Source: Clostridia bacterium (lineage in GTDB: Bacteria > Bacillota > Clostridia > Acetivibrionales > DSM-2933). Taken from it: a stretch of 62,598 nucleotides of DNA. Shown piece after piece: positions 34,060 through 42,455 of the stretch (its first letter is position 1; the number at the start of each line of letters is the position of its first letter). Position numbers and translations under genes: made by a program. Below the pieces are notes generated by a model. The model worked only from the letters and a program-made list of their open reading frames with translations. It was not told where the DNA came from and ran no database searches. Location: NCBI GenBank assembly GCA_026418275.1, contig JAOABQ010000019.1, forward strand, positions 1-62,598. The letters are read 5' to 3'.

Positions 34060-35046
34060 ATGGACAAAATTAGAATAGGTGTCATTGGAGCAGGCAGTAT
34101 GGGAAAAAATCATATCCGCGTATATAAAGACCTTTACAGTGAATGCGAGCTTATAGGGTTTCATGATATTGATGAAGCAAGTGCGCAAAAAACATCCGCT
34201 ATATTTGCTGTAGAATACTATAAAGATCTAAAAAAAATGTTGAATGATGCAGACGCAGTCAGTATTGCAGTTCCGACAAAATTCCACAAGACTTACGGCA
34301 TCCTGTGTGCAAAACAACAAAAACACATTTTAATGGAAAAGCCCATTGCACTTGATACGAGGGAAGCGATGGACTTAATTGAGGCATGTAATAATAATGG
34401 GGTTATTTTACAGATCGGTCACATTGAAAGATTTAATCCTGCCATCTCCGAACTTTCAAACATTTTGAAAAATGAAACACTTATTTCCCTTGATTTTCAG
34501 AGGCTGAGCCCTTTCGATAAACGGATCAACGATACCGATGTAGTAAAGGATCTGATGATTCATGATATCGATATCATGAACTTATTGATAAAGTCTGAAG
34601 TAGATACCCTTTATGCGCACGGCGCTTGTGTATTCAGCCCGGACTATGCAGATTATGCCCAAACCTTAATCAAATTAAAGGATCATACATTGGTCAGCAC
34701 CACAGCCAGCAGAGTTACTGAAGATAAGGTAAGAAGCCTGTGTGTTAATACGAAAAATGCAAGGATCTATGTGGATTACATCAATAAATCCATTAATATT
34801 TCCCGCAGAACCAATTTCAAACTGGATACAGGATATGACATTGCATACAAACAGGAAAATATAATTGAGAAAGTCTATGTGCAGCCTCACGAGCCCTTAA
34901 AATCGGAACTCCTCTCTTTTATAAAATGCATAAAGAGCGGTCAGATACCTTGTGTTACCGGTTACGACGGTTTGAAAGCACTGGCTTTGGCAGAAAAAAT
35001 ATGCGAAGCAATATACCCGCAGAACAGTTATGGGCTGATTCATTAA
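34060..35046 (+). CDS. Gfo/Idh/MocA family dehydrogenase
   Basis: A 328-residue NAD(P)-dependent oxidoreductase. The Rossmann motif GVIGAGSMGKNH is at the N-terminus and the family motif MEKPIALDTREAMDL follows; GHIERFNPA is the conserved segment seen in sugar-nucleotide 3-dehydrogenases of the WbpB/GnnA kind. It would oxidise a UDP-sugar for the DegT aminotransferase at 31105. ATG 34060 has a weak TTAGGAT site. Confidence 0.9.
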   Translation: MDKIRIGVIGAGSMGKNHIRVYKDLYSECELIGFHDIDEASAQKTSAIFAVEYYKDLKKMLNDADAVSIAVPTKFHKTYGILCAKQQKHILMEKPIALDTREAMDLIEACNNNGVILQIGHIERFNPAISELSNILKNETLISLDFQRLSPFDKRINDTDVVKDLMIHDIDIMNLLIKSEVDTLYAHGACVFSPDYADYAQTLIKLKDHTLVSTTASRVTEDKVRSLCVNTKNARIYVDYINKSINISRRTNFKLDTGYDIAYKQENIIEKVYVQPHEPLKSELLSFIKCIKSGQIPCVTGYDGLKALALAEKICEAIYPQNSYGLIH

Positions 35047-35163
35047 AGAACATGAAGACATTCTATATAATACCCATAGGTTTAAGGTGCGTGTATTTTT
35101 TGAAGATCCTCCCTCTTTTTTCTACACACCTTGCACTAAAAAACATATATTTTGGGATCTGTG

Positions 35164-35270
35164 CTAGTGCCTTATAACGCAATTCTTTTCTAGGGTATGG
35201 GAGGCACAAACGGAAGAAGTGCATTTTTAACACTTTAAAAACTTGAAATTGTTGTGTTAAAAAGCACTAG
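35164..35270 (-). mobile_element. MITE-like element family A, inverted intact copy
   Basis: 107 bases with CTAG at both ends. It separates the convergent 34060 and 35280 genes and may serve as a transcription end. Confidence 0.87.
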
Positions 35271-35279
35271 CACAACGGG

Positions 35280-36044
35280 TTAAGTTAAGAGGTATCCTCC
35301 ATCTACTACCAAACTGGTTCCCGTCACCCAACTAGAAGTTTTTCCCAATAGGAAGACTACGGCCCAAGCCACCTGTGAAGGCTGCCCGAGGCCTAATGGA
35401 ATTTTTTCAATAAGCTTCTTCCTTTGTTCCTCGGTTAGGTTTTTGCAGAGTTGTTGAAACATCCGGGTATCTACGTAGGCAGGTACTACAGCATTAATTC
35501 TTATTCTTTTTGCAGCCATTTCAGTTGCCGCCGTTTTTACGATACTTTCCAAAGCCGCTTTACTGGCACCGTAAAATGCAGAACCTGCACAAGCCTTTCT
35601 TGCCATCACTGAAGATATGCCGACAACACTTCCTCCATTCATTTCGCAGCTGCCCTTTTTAACAAATCCCTTAATAAGCTCAATAAATGAAAACAGGTTT
35701 ATATTAAAAATCTTCATGTATTGTTCAAACCGTGTCTGATCCAAAGAGGACATATTATTTATACCTGCGGCATGAACCAGCCCGTACAACCCTTCCGCCT
35801 GATGCCCGATGTCTCTGACCAAGCCTTGAATATGATCCAAGTCATTCAAATCATACGGATAAACTCTGTGCTCATCTCCATCCAGTAACTTTAATATCTC
35901 ATTGAGTCTTCCTTCATTTCTCCCCACCATGCTGACCCTTGCCCCCAGCCTGCCAAGGAGCAGGGAAACCTCTTTGCCAATGCCGGAGGAAGCACCTGTA
36001 ACAAGAATATTTTTCCCCTTGACTCCAAATAAATCTTCACACAT
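35280..36044 (-). CDS. SDR-family 3-oxoacyl reductase, FabG-like
   Basis: A 254-residue classical short-chain dehydrogenase. Cofactor motif TGASSGIG (16-23), HAAGINN, the catalytic Ser in GISSVMARKA, and Tyr/Lys in YGASK. C-terminal WVTGTSLVVDGGY is typical of FabG. It starts two bases after the stop codon of the ACP gene. In the LpxD-like/KAS III/ACP/SDR operon it would reduce the beta-keto group formed by the KAS III enzyme to a 3-hydroxyacyl-ACP. Confidence 0.9.
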   Translation of the reverse strand: MCEDLFGVKGKNILVTGASSGIGKEVSLLLGRLGARVSMVGRNEGRLNEILKLLDGDEHRVYPYDLNDLDHIQGLVRDIGHQAEGLYGLVHAAGINNMSSLDQTRFEQYMKIFNINLFSFIELIKGFVKKGSCEMNGGSVVGISSVMARKACAGSAFYGASKAALESIVKTAATEMAAKRIRINAVVPAYVDTRMFQQLCKNLTEEQRKKLIEKIPLGLGQPSQVAWAVVFLLGKTSSWVTGTSLVVDGGYLLT

Positions 36045-36046
36045 AG

Positions 36047-36271
36047 CTATCCCTCAAGAATTAAATCAATCAAGTCCCCAATTGTTTTTGAATTCCTAAG
36101 GTCCTTCCCTTCTAAAACCTTATCATAATTGGTATCTGCAAATGCAATAAAATTAATCACTGCCATGGAGTTCCAGCCAGCTATTTCATCCAGTCCGGTC
36201 TCCTCATTGCAGGTTCCCTCCTCTAATTCCAACAATTCTTCAATCTCTTTTAAAAGAATATTCCTTTTCAT
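36047..36271 (-). CDS. Acyl carrier protein
   Basis: A 74-residue acidic protein with the phosphopantetheine serine at position 35 in AGWNSMAVINF, where most ACPs read DSL or DSM. Helical, net negative charge. ATG 36271 follows GAGGAGAGAGA; the frame is open for 17 more codons upstream without a ribosome site. It lies between KAS III and SDR genes, so it is a dedicated carrier for the acyl group made here. Confidence 0.88.
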   Translation of the reverse strand: MKRNILLKEIEELLELEEGTCNEETGLDEIAGWNSMAVINFIAFADTNYDKVLEGKDLRNSKTIGDLIDLILEG

Positions 36272-36294
36272 TGATTTCTCTCTCCTCTCACCGT

Positions 36295-37311
36295 TTAACA
36301 TTGGATTAAACATGCACCCCATGAATATCCCACACCGAATCCAACCAGCATCACCTTATAACCCTCTTTTATGAGCCCTCTTTTTTGCGCATCCCAAAGT
36401 GCAATCGGCACTGTGGCTGATACTGTATTGCCCACTTCCTCCATTTGGATATAAAATTTTTCCTTTGGAATTTTAAGCTTCTTTTGTAAATGCTCCAGCA
36501 TATATTTATTGGCCTGGTGAAAAATAAAATAATCTACCCCTTCAATAGGTATATCATTTTTTTTAAGGGTATCCGCAATTAAAGGGGGAATGCTTTTTAA
36601 TGTAAAGTTAAATATTTCAGGCCCATTCATGTAAAGCCTATCTTGAGGAAGGGTATTTGCATGATGAATAAACATTTTATCCGGCCAATTTCCGCACTTG
36701 GCCCGCTGTCCGGATCCGGGAACAATCAGGTTGGCCGACCCACGCCCGTCGGTCCCTAAAATAAATTCACCAATGGATTTATGGCTTTCACTTTTACAAA
36801 TCCAGACAGCAGCAGCCCCATCGCCAAAAATGGTTCTGGTGCTTTTATCGTCAGGGTCTAAAAGTTTTGTATAGGTTTCTGATGTAATAAAGAGAATATT
36901 CCGTGCAATGCCTGCTTGTATAAGTCCTTTGGATATTGCCAACCCGTAAATAAATCCGGAGCACCCCTGATTGATATCCAGTGCACCGCAGGATGTTTTT
37001 AACCCCAGCCGCTCTTGAAGGATGCAGGAAGAAGCAGGCAGTGCAAAGTCCGGACTCTGGGTACAGAGGATAATGAAATCCACCATAGTTCTAAGCTCCG
37101 GATTTTCTGTAAAGAGTTTTTCCGAGGCACTCACAGCCATGTCTACCGCAGTCTCATTACAGCCTGCAATGTGACGGTCTTTTATCCCCAGTTTGTCAAA
37201 CAGCATTTGGGGGCTCCATTCTGGAAATTTCCCGCTTAGATCTTCGTTCGTCAAAACATTCTCAGGCAAGTAAACAGCAATGTCTTTAATTTGAATTTTA
37301 CCTTTCAGCAT
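36295..37311 (-). CDS. 3-oxoacyl-ACP synthase III family protein
   Basis: A 338-residue KAS III-type thiolase-fold enzyme with the catalytic triad Cys117 (NQGCSGF), His265 (FHQANK) and Asn295 (GNTVSAT). It would condense an acyl-CoA with malonyl-ACP, or act as an acyl-transfer member of the family. It lies 23 bases before the ACP gene and 61 bases after the LpxD-like gene. It is not in a fatty-acid synthesis cluster, which points to a specialised acyl chain. Confidence 0.9.
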   Translation of the reverse strand: MLKGKIQIKDIAVYLPENVLTNEDLSGKFPEWSPQMLFDKLGIKDRHIAGCNETAVDMAVSASEKLFTENPELRTMVDFIILCTQSPDFALPASSCILQERLGLKTSCGALDINQGCSGFIYGLAISKGLIQAGIARNILFITSETYTKLLDPDDKSTRTIFGDGAAAVWICKSESHKSIGEFILGTDGRGSANLIVPGSGQRAKCGNWPDKMFIHHANTLPQDRLYMNGPEIFNFTLKSIPPLIADTLKKNDIPIEGVDYFIFHQANKYMLEHLQKKLKIPKEKFYIQMEEVGNTVSATVPIALWDAQKRGLIKEGYKVMLVGFGVGYSWGACLIQC

Positions 37312-37372
37312 GTCTCACCTTCTTAAATTTATTAAATTAACCCGAATTAAATTAGGAGCACTTTTCATTCGG

Positions 37373-38386
37373 TTATATCATCCGGATCTGGTTTCCTTTT
37401 AATTCATATTGAAGATTGCAGGTACTGCATGAAGCAAAACCCTCCACAAAATCCAACTTCCTTTTGCATTTACATACCCAATCGATTCTTCTGGAAGGAA
37501 TAGGGCTTACAAATGAATAGGCAGGCATTGACTGGCCTACCATGGACCCCAAAACAATATGGCTGTATTCCCCAATTGCAACACCATGGACCACAGCGCA
37601 TCTGGGCCCAATCCATACATGATCGCCAACAGATACACAGCCGGAAACCTCCGTGCCTGCGGCAATGGAAGAATTACTGCCTATCGTGACCGAATGGGCT
37701 ACATGCACAATATTATCGATTTTTGTGCCCTCGCCAAGGGTTGTAAAATCTCCGCACATTCCTTTGTCAATGGAACAGCAGGAGCCGATCTCAACATGAT
37801 CTTCAATCCAAACGCCGCCGGTATGTTTAATAATGCTTCTTATTCCACGTACCGGTCTTACATGGAAGCCGTCGCCGCCAATAACCGAGTTGGGCTTAAT
37901 GGTCACATTGTTTCCAATACAGGTGTTAGGCAGCAATACAACATGATCCATGATACAGCAGTTATCTCCGATTACAACATTGGGATAAATGGTAGCACTC
38001 TTGGAAATCACATTATTGATTCCCTGTGAGGCTTCCAGTGTATTCCACTTTTCCCTTTCAGCCAAATCACTGAAAATGATAAAAAAATCATCTTCAGGAT
38101 GACGTTCTGTCAGCAAAAAACTCCTTCCTTCCGGAATACTCTCTAAATAAAGGCTTGAAGGGATTATACAAGATTTGGTTTCACTTTTGAGAAACTCCTG
38201 CAAAAATCCTTGTGTATTGGCATATGTAAGTTTCTGCTTCTCAAAAACCGTTTTATGCAAAAGTGTTCCGAGATTCTTGAGCTTAACGTCAGACCCTTTT
38301 AAAATCAAGCCGTATTCCTTTGCTATCTCCGATAGCCATATCTCCCCCTTTAGTGTCAACTCTTTCGGATTTTTGTTTTTTTTCAT
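37373..38386 (-). CDS. LpxD-like left-handed beta-helix N-acyltransferase with zinc-ribbon tail
   Basis: A 337-residue protein. Residues about 125-285 are hexapeptide repeats. The LpxD active-site region KIDNIVHVAHSVTIGSN is present with His231, and GGDGFHVRP resembles the LpxD substrate loop. In Gram-negatives LpxD N-acylates a glucosamine from a 3-hydroxyacyl-ACP; lipid A is not expected in this Gram-positive. The last 35 residues add a CxC...CxxC ribbon (Cys305, 307, 320, 323). It is the first gene of the acyl operon. Likely role: transfer of the ACP-bound chain onto the amino sugar made by the DegT enzyme. Confidence 0.82.
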   Translation of the reverse strand: MKKNKNPKELTLKGEIWLSEIAKEYGLILKGSDVKLKNLGTLLHKTVFEKQKLTYANTQGFLQEFLKSETKSCIIPSSLYLESIPEGRSFLLTERHPEDDFFIIFSDLAEREKWNTLEASQGINNVISKSATIYPNVVIGDNCCIMDHVVLLPNTCIGNNVTIKPNSVIGGDGFHVRPVRGIRSIIKHTGGVWIEDHVEIGSCCSIDKGMCGDFTTLGEGTKIDNIVHVAHSVTIGSNSSIAAGTEVSGCVSVGDHVWIGPRCAVVHGVAIGEYSHIVLGSMVGQSMPAYSFVSPIPSRRIDWVCKCKRKLDFVEGFASCSTCNLQYELKGNQIRMI

Positions 38387-38555
38387 TTAAAGTCATCCTA
38401 GATTCATATTCTCCCGGTTTATTTATATTTATTTTGAAAGAATAATATGATGGGGCTTTATTTCCATAATCTATGCCCCTATCAGTTTGGGGGTCTTGTG
38501 CCATTTTGATATAAACTTTCATATACTGGGTTAAAAGGTATTATGAGGTGTTATT

Positions 38556-39113
38556 ATGCCAACGAGTTTTCACGGCCAAATTTCAAGGATCTTTGATTTC
38601 ATTCTTGACGAAAATCCCAAAAGCGTTCTCGACATTGGCGTTGGCTTTGGAAAATATGGCGTTTTATGCCGGGACCAATTAGATATCCCCTTTGAACGAT
38701 ATAAAAAAAATGATTGGAAAATTACAATTGATGGGATCGAGGGCTATCAAAACTACAATAATCCAATCCACAACTACGTGTATGATCACATATATTATGG
38801 GCTCATACAGGATGTTGCCGGGCAGCTTAATCAAATTTACGACATGGGATTGATGATTGACGTTTTGGAACACTTTGAAAAGGCCGAAGGTGTAAATGTA
38901 ATTTCCACCTTACTTCATAAATGCAGATGTCTTTTAATTTCTGTACCTGCCGTCCCCGGACAGCAAACCTATCTTGACAACAACCTTGAAAGCCATAAAA
39001 GTGCCTGGGAAGAAAGTGATTTTAACGGGTTCAATGTGAAGAAAACAGATCGAATTCCCTTGGGCACCAGTAACGCTTCCATTATCATTTTGCTGGAAGG
39101 CAATAGGCAGTAA
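38556..39113 (+). CDS. Class I SAM-dependent methyltransferase
   Basis: A 185-residue methyltransferase. Motif I is SVLDIGVGFGKYG (about 24-36); the acidic post-I and GLMIDVLEHFEKAEG (motif IV) follow. It is divergent from the LpxD-like gene and lies next to a coat-like gene. Substrate unknown; O-methylation of a surface sugar would fit the region but is inference. Confidence 0.85.
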   Translation: MPTSFHGQISRIFDFILDENPKSVLDIGVGFGKYGVLCRDQLDIPFERYKKNDWKITIDGIEGYQNYNNPIHNYVYDHIYYGLIQDVAGQLNQIYDMGLMIDVLEHFEKAEGVNVISTLLHKCRCLLISVPAVPGQQTYLDNNLESHKSAWEESDFNGFNVKKTDRIPLGTSNASIIILLEGNRQ

Positions 39114-39253
39114 CAGAGAAAGTTGGCCGCTATGCTAGGGTTATCCCATTCCATAATTTGAAAGTAAAAAGTGTAACATTGTAAAATTTACAGAATATTA
39201 TATTAGTAGTTTAAAAAGTAATTCGGAAATATGTCAGTAGGAGGGAATTTTAT

Positions 39254-39847
39254 ATGGCATGCAATATACCCGAAGAATGCAAATTGGATTTATGGGCAAA
39301 AGTTATCATTGCGAAAAATACACAAACAGACGAACCCATATTAGGCTCATTTGACGAGTATGGTGAACCCGTACCTTACAACCTGGTTGTTACCGGCTTA
39401 GACACTGATGAGTACGTAGAATGTGTCGACGATTTCAAAATCGTATACGGTGATTCCACAGTATCTGAAAGCTTCATATGCACAAGTAAAGTAATCCTTA
39501 CGATTACATTTACAGGCCACTTCTGGGTTAAAACCAACAAAGGATTCAAAACAGTTACCCAGGTATTCACTTTTACAAAAACAATCCCTGTAAATGAATT
39601 CATCAAGCTTGACGGCACACCGCTTACATCCTGTGAATTCAAGGCTAACGTGGACCAATCCAAGGCTGTTGTATGCAACTACGAAGTAGCGTACATCAAT
39701 GTTTTGCAAAAGGTTCTGCCTGATCAGCAAACCATCCAGATTATCATCACTGCTACCATCATCGACAAGCTTGGCAAATACCGTGATGTAATCGTTTATG
39801 GTGTTATTGAAGATCTCGGATGCAAAGATCCGTGCTGCTGCCCGTAA
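39254..39847 (+). CDS. Putative spore-surface structural protein
   Basis: A 197-residue protein without signal peptide, beta-rich, with a Cys-rich end DLGCKDPCCCP and further Cys in the middle. Alternating hydrophobic and polar residues (KVILTITFTGHFWVKTNKGF, QTIQIIITATIIDKLGKYRD) suggest a beta-sandwich subunit. The general build matches the 12900 product. AGGAGGG precedes ATG 39254. Probably coat or exosporium, by context and composition. Confidence 0.58.
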   Translation: MACNIPEECKLDLWAKVIIAKNTQTDEPILGSFDEYGEPVPYNLVVTGLDTDEYVECVDDFKIVYGDSTVSESFICTSKVILTITFTGHFWVKTNKGFKTVTQVFTFTKTIPVNEFIKLDGTPLTSCEFKANVDQSKAVVCNYEVAYINVLQKVLPDQQTIQIIITATIIDKLGKYRDVIVYGVIEDLGCKDPCCCP

Positions 39848-40011
39848 GAAAGAAAACTTATTTACGCGTGCACATTATTTTAAATTATGCTTTGAGTACA
39901 TATGGCCCTCTAAATTTTATTGTAAGAGAAGAGTAGGTACTCCACTTACTCTATCTTTCTCTGTTTACAAAAAATACTCCGCCCCGGTCTCAAAGTATAA
40001 TTAAATTCAAT

Positions 40012-40070
40012 GAAGTCAAAAACAAAAACTTTGGGGGCATCCAGCCCCTCTCGTTTTTGATCTGATTTCA
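40012..40070 (+). terminator. Terminator after the 39254 gene
   Basis: Outer stem TCAAAAAC (40016-40023) with GTTTTTGA (40053-40060), inner GGGG with CCCC. The other 39848-40148 bases show no gene. Confidence 0.65.
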
Positions 40071-40148
40071 TTGATCGATTTCTCAAAATAAAGATCATCC
40101 GTGCATGAATCCCAGACCATGTTTGGCAATAGCTTCGTAATACCTAAT

Positions 40149-40180
40149 AATAGACTAGAATGCTTGCATTCTAGTCTATT
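40149..40180 (+). promoter_or_regulatory. Strong hairpin just upstream of a TTG-start glycosyltransferase
   Basis: Perfect 14-base arms AATAGACTAGAATG and CATTCTAGTCTATT around CTTG. It ends 6 bases before the AAGGAAGTG ribosome site, so it may be an operator or control translation. Confidence 0.6.
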
Positions 40181-40198
40181 AAATAAGGAAGTGTTATA

Positions 40199-41206
40199 TT
40201 GAATATCTTATTTCAAATCCGAAGTGACTATAAAAATAATCTTGCCGGTGACAGTATTCAAATGCTAAAAACAAAGGAATACCTTGAAAAGCTTGGAATC
40301 CGGGTGGATCTTTCAACCCAGTATCAAACGGACCTTACAAAATACGAAATCGTACATATTTTTAACCTTGTAAGATCGAAAGAGTCTTTTAAGTTTTCTC
40401 AAAATGCCCTAAGACAAAATAAACCTTATGTACTATCCACAATTTACTGGAATATGTCCAACTATATTAAAAACGATAAAACCACCCGTTCTACCATTGA
40501 ATGGTGGCTTCACTCAAACAGCCAAAGAAAAGAGATTTTATACAATGCATCCATACTGCTTCCCAACAGCAATTTGGAAATGTATATGCTCACGAAGGAT
40601 TTTAATATATCCAAGGATCATATGGTTGTGCCAAACTGCAGTGATCTGTTTTTTTATTATGCAAAACCCGAAAGTTTCGTTTCCAGATTCGGACTAAGCA
40701 ACTTCGTATTATCTGTAGGGAGAATCAGCTTCAGAAAAAACCAGCTTGCATTAATCCGCTCACTTAAGGATACAGGCCTACAGCTGGTTTTAATCGGGCC
40801 TAAAAGTAACAAGGAATATTTTGATATGTGTAAGGAAACCGCAGGTCATGTTTTATTTCTGGATGAAATGAAGCACCATGAGCTTGCATCCGCCTATGCT
40901 GCTGCAAAGGTTCATGTACTTCCCAGTTGGTTTGAAACCCCCGGGCTTTCAAGCCTTGAAGCAGGCCTCGCAGGCTGCAATATTGTGACAACTTCCAAAG
41001 GTTCCACCCGGGAATATTTTAAAGATTTGGCCTGGTACTGCGATCCCTCCTGTGAAGAAAGCATTAGAAATGCTGTTTTGAATGCTTATCATGCTCCCAA
41101 AGGAAATGCATTAAAACAACACATTTTGAACAACTATACTTGGGAAACTGCTGCTTCAAAAACCCTGGAAGCATACCGGAAAATTCTTCAAAACAAATCT
41201 ATATAG
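40199..41206 (+). CDS. GT4-like glycosyltransferase
   Basis: A 335-residue GT-B enzyme starting at TTG 40199 after AAGGAAG. The N-terminus reads MNILFQIRSDYKNNLAGDSI; donor-domain motifs are FVLSVGRISFRKNQLALIRS and PSWFETPGLSSLEAGLAGCN. The stop codon TAG (41204-41206) lies inside the left end of a family C element, so the last residues may have been altered by the insertion. It heads a run of three glycosyltransferases and a propeller/coiled-coil protein on the plus strand. Confidence 0.86.
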   Translation: MNILFQIRSDYKNNLAGDSIQMLKTKEYLEKLGIRVDLSTQYQTDLTKYEIVHIFNLVRSKESFKFSQNALRQNKPYVLSTIYWNMSNYIKNDKTTRSTIEWWLHSNSQRKEILYNASILLPNSNLEMYMLTKDFNISKDHMVVPNCSDLFFYYAKPESFVSRFGLSNFVLSVGRISFRKNQLALIRSLKDTGLQLVLIGPKSNKEYFDMCKETAGHVLFLDEMKHHELASAYAAAKVHVLPSWFETPGLSSLEAGLAGCNIVTTSKGSTREYFKDLAWYCDPSCEESIRNAVLNAYHAPKGNALKQHILNNYTWETAASKTLEAYRKILQNKSI

Positions 41207-41306
41207 ATTGCATTAAAAACTTTACATTTGGAAGAGCATTCAGCGAACGATTTTAACGATGATTGCGATAGACAAATGTAAAATGTTTTTTGCATCATCT
41301 ATATAG
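41201..41306 (+). mobile_element. MITE-like element family C, copy 1
   Basis: About 106 bases with terminal inverted repeats of about 28 bases: ATAGATTGCATTAAAAACTT at the left and the complement of AAAATGTTTTTTGCATCATC at the right. TATATAG is found at both edges. Confidence 0.78.
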
Positions 41307-41308
41307 CC

Positions 41309-41393
41309 CGTGAAAATGATTTTGCATGGATAAATTGAATTTTCACGATATTAAATCAAGGAAATTGACGCGCGATGTAAAACCTTTATCGCG
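41309..41393. repeat. Two small inverted repeats before the 41417 gene
   Basis: CGTGAAAAT (41309-41317) with ATTTTCACG (41339-41347), and CGCGAT (41371-41376) with ATCGCG (41388-41393). They directly follow element C and may be leader hairpins. Confidence 0.5.
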
Positions 41394-41416
41394 TTCAATA
41401 TAATTGAGGTGAAACT

Positions 41417-42451
41417 ATGCCTACCGTCATCTATCCTCCAACTATTGACTATAACTGGCTCTACCAACGGCCGCAGCAGCTTTTAAAGGAAATTGCCGCA
41501 CAAGGCTACAAAGTAGTATTCTTTAATAACGACCGGTATTTCAAGCAGGACAGGGGGATCATAGAAAAATACCCCAACTTTTTTTTATGCAAAGCAGGCG
41601 TTCCTCTTTCCAAGATAGGAATTGATCCACCTGTTATTCTTTGGATCTCCTATCCGCCCCATGTATCTCAAGTCGGCCGTATTTACAACGAAAGTTTGGT
41701 TGTCTTTGATGCAATTGATGAAGCAAGCGGAGAATTTATAAGCTGGGCTAAGGGACTGGACCTGATTGTAAGAAAAGCGGATATCCTTTTTACAACCTCC
41801 AAAAAACTATTCAATTATCATGAAAAATTGCATAACAATGTGCATTTATGCCCCAATGGAGCAGATTTCCCTCATTTTAGCAAAGCACAAAAACTTTTTT
41901 CTCCGATGCCCAAAGACCTTCCTAAAAATGGAAGACCTATCATCGGTTATTTCGGGGCTATTGCACCATGGATCGATTGGGAACTTTTAAGGTATATCAG
42001 TTCCCGGAATAAGGACTTCAATTTTGTAATGATCGGCCCCACATACGGTAAGTTTATAATTCCTGTGAAAACAAATAATATCTACTATCTTGGGCGTAAG
42101 GAATATTCCGAGCTTCCAAGCTACCTTCAGTACTTTGATGTGTGCATCATTCCTTTTAAGATTACGCCCATGATCGAATCCTGTAATCCAATTAAAATGT
42201 ATGAATACTTAAGTTCGGGAAAACCTGTGGTTTCGACCAATATGCCTGAAGCGGCCACACTGGGTGTGGTAAGCATCGGTCGAAGCAAGGAAGAGTTTAA
42301 TGAAAGAATCAATGAAGAGCTGCGGTTTAAGCGGGATAAAGACCGTATCAACGCTAGGATCGATGTTGCCCAAAACAATTCCTGGTCCTTTAGAGCCCAG
42401 GATGCTGTCCGCATTTTGGAGGAGACCATTTCAAAAAAATTAGGGACGTGA
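41417..42451 (+). CDS. Glycosyltransferase, first of a tandem pair
   Basis: A 344-residue GT-B enzyme. It has the opening RPQQLLKEIAAQGYKVVFFN, a central ILWISYPPHVSQVGRIYNES, PIIGYFGAIAPWIDWELL, and the donor motif CNPIKMYEYLSSGKPVVSTN. It shares this whole layout with the next gene. The group resembles the glycosyltransferases next to teichuronic or spore polysaccharides; donor unknown. TGAGGTG precedes ATG 41417. The two genes are 4 bases apart. Confidence 0.87.
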   Translation: MPTVIYPPTIDYNWLYQRPQQLLKEIAAQGYKVVFFNNDRYFKQDRGIIEKYPNFFLCKAGVPLSKIGIDPPVILWISYPPHVSQVGRIYNESLVVFDAIDEASGEFISWAKGLDLIVRKADILFTTSKKLFNYHEKLHNNVHLCPNGADFPHFSKAQKLFSPMPKDLPKNGRPIIGYFGAIAPWIDWELLRYISSRNKDFNFVMIGPTYGKFIIPVKTNNIYYLGRKEYSELPSYLQYFDVCIIPFKITPMIESCNPIKMYEYLSSGKPVVSTNMPEAATLGVVSIGRSKEEFNERINEELRFKRDKDRINARIDVAQNNSWSFRAQDAVRILEETISKKLGT

Positions 42452-42455
42452 TCTT

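Noticed and set aside
38289..38522. 77-residue minus-strand frame
   Set aside because: It overlaps the start of the LpxD-like gene in another frame and has no family features.
39798..40004. 68-residue plus-strand frame after the 39254 gene
   Set aside because: Starts inside that gene in another frame, no ribosome site, composition not protein-like.
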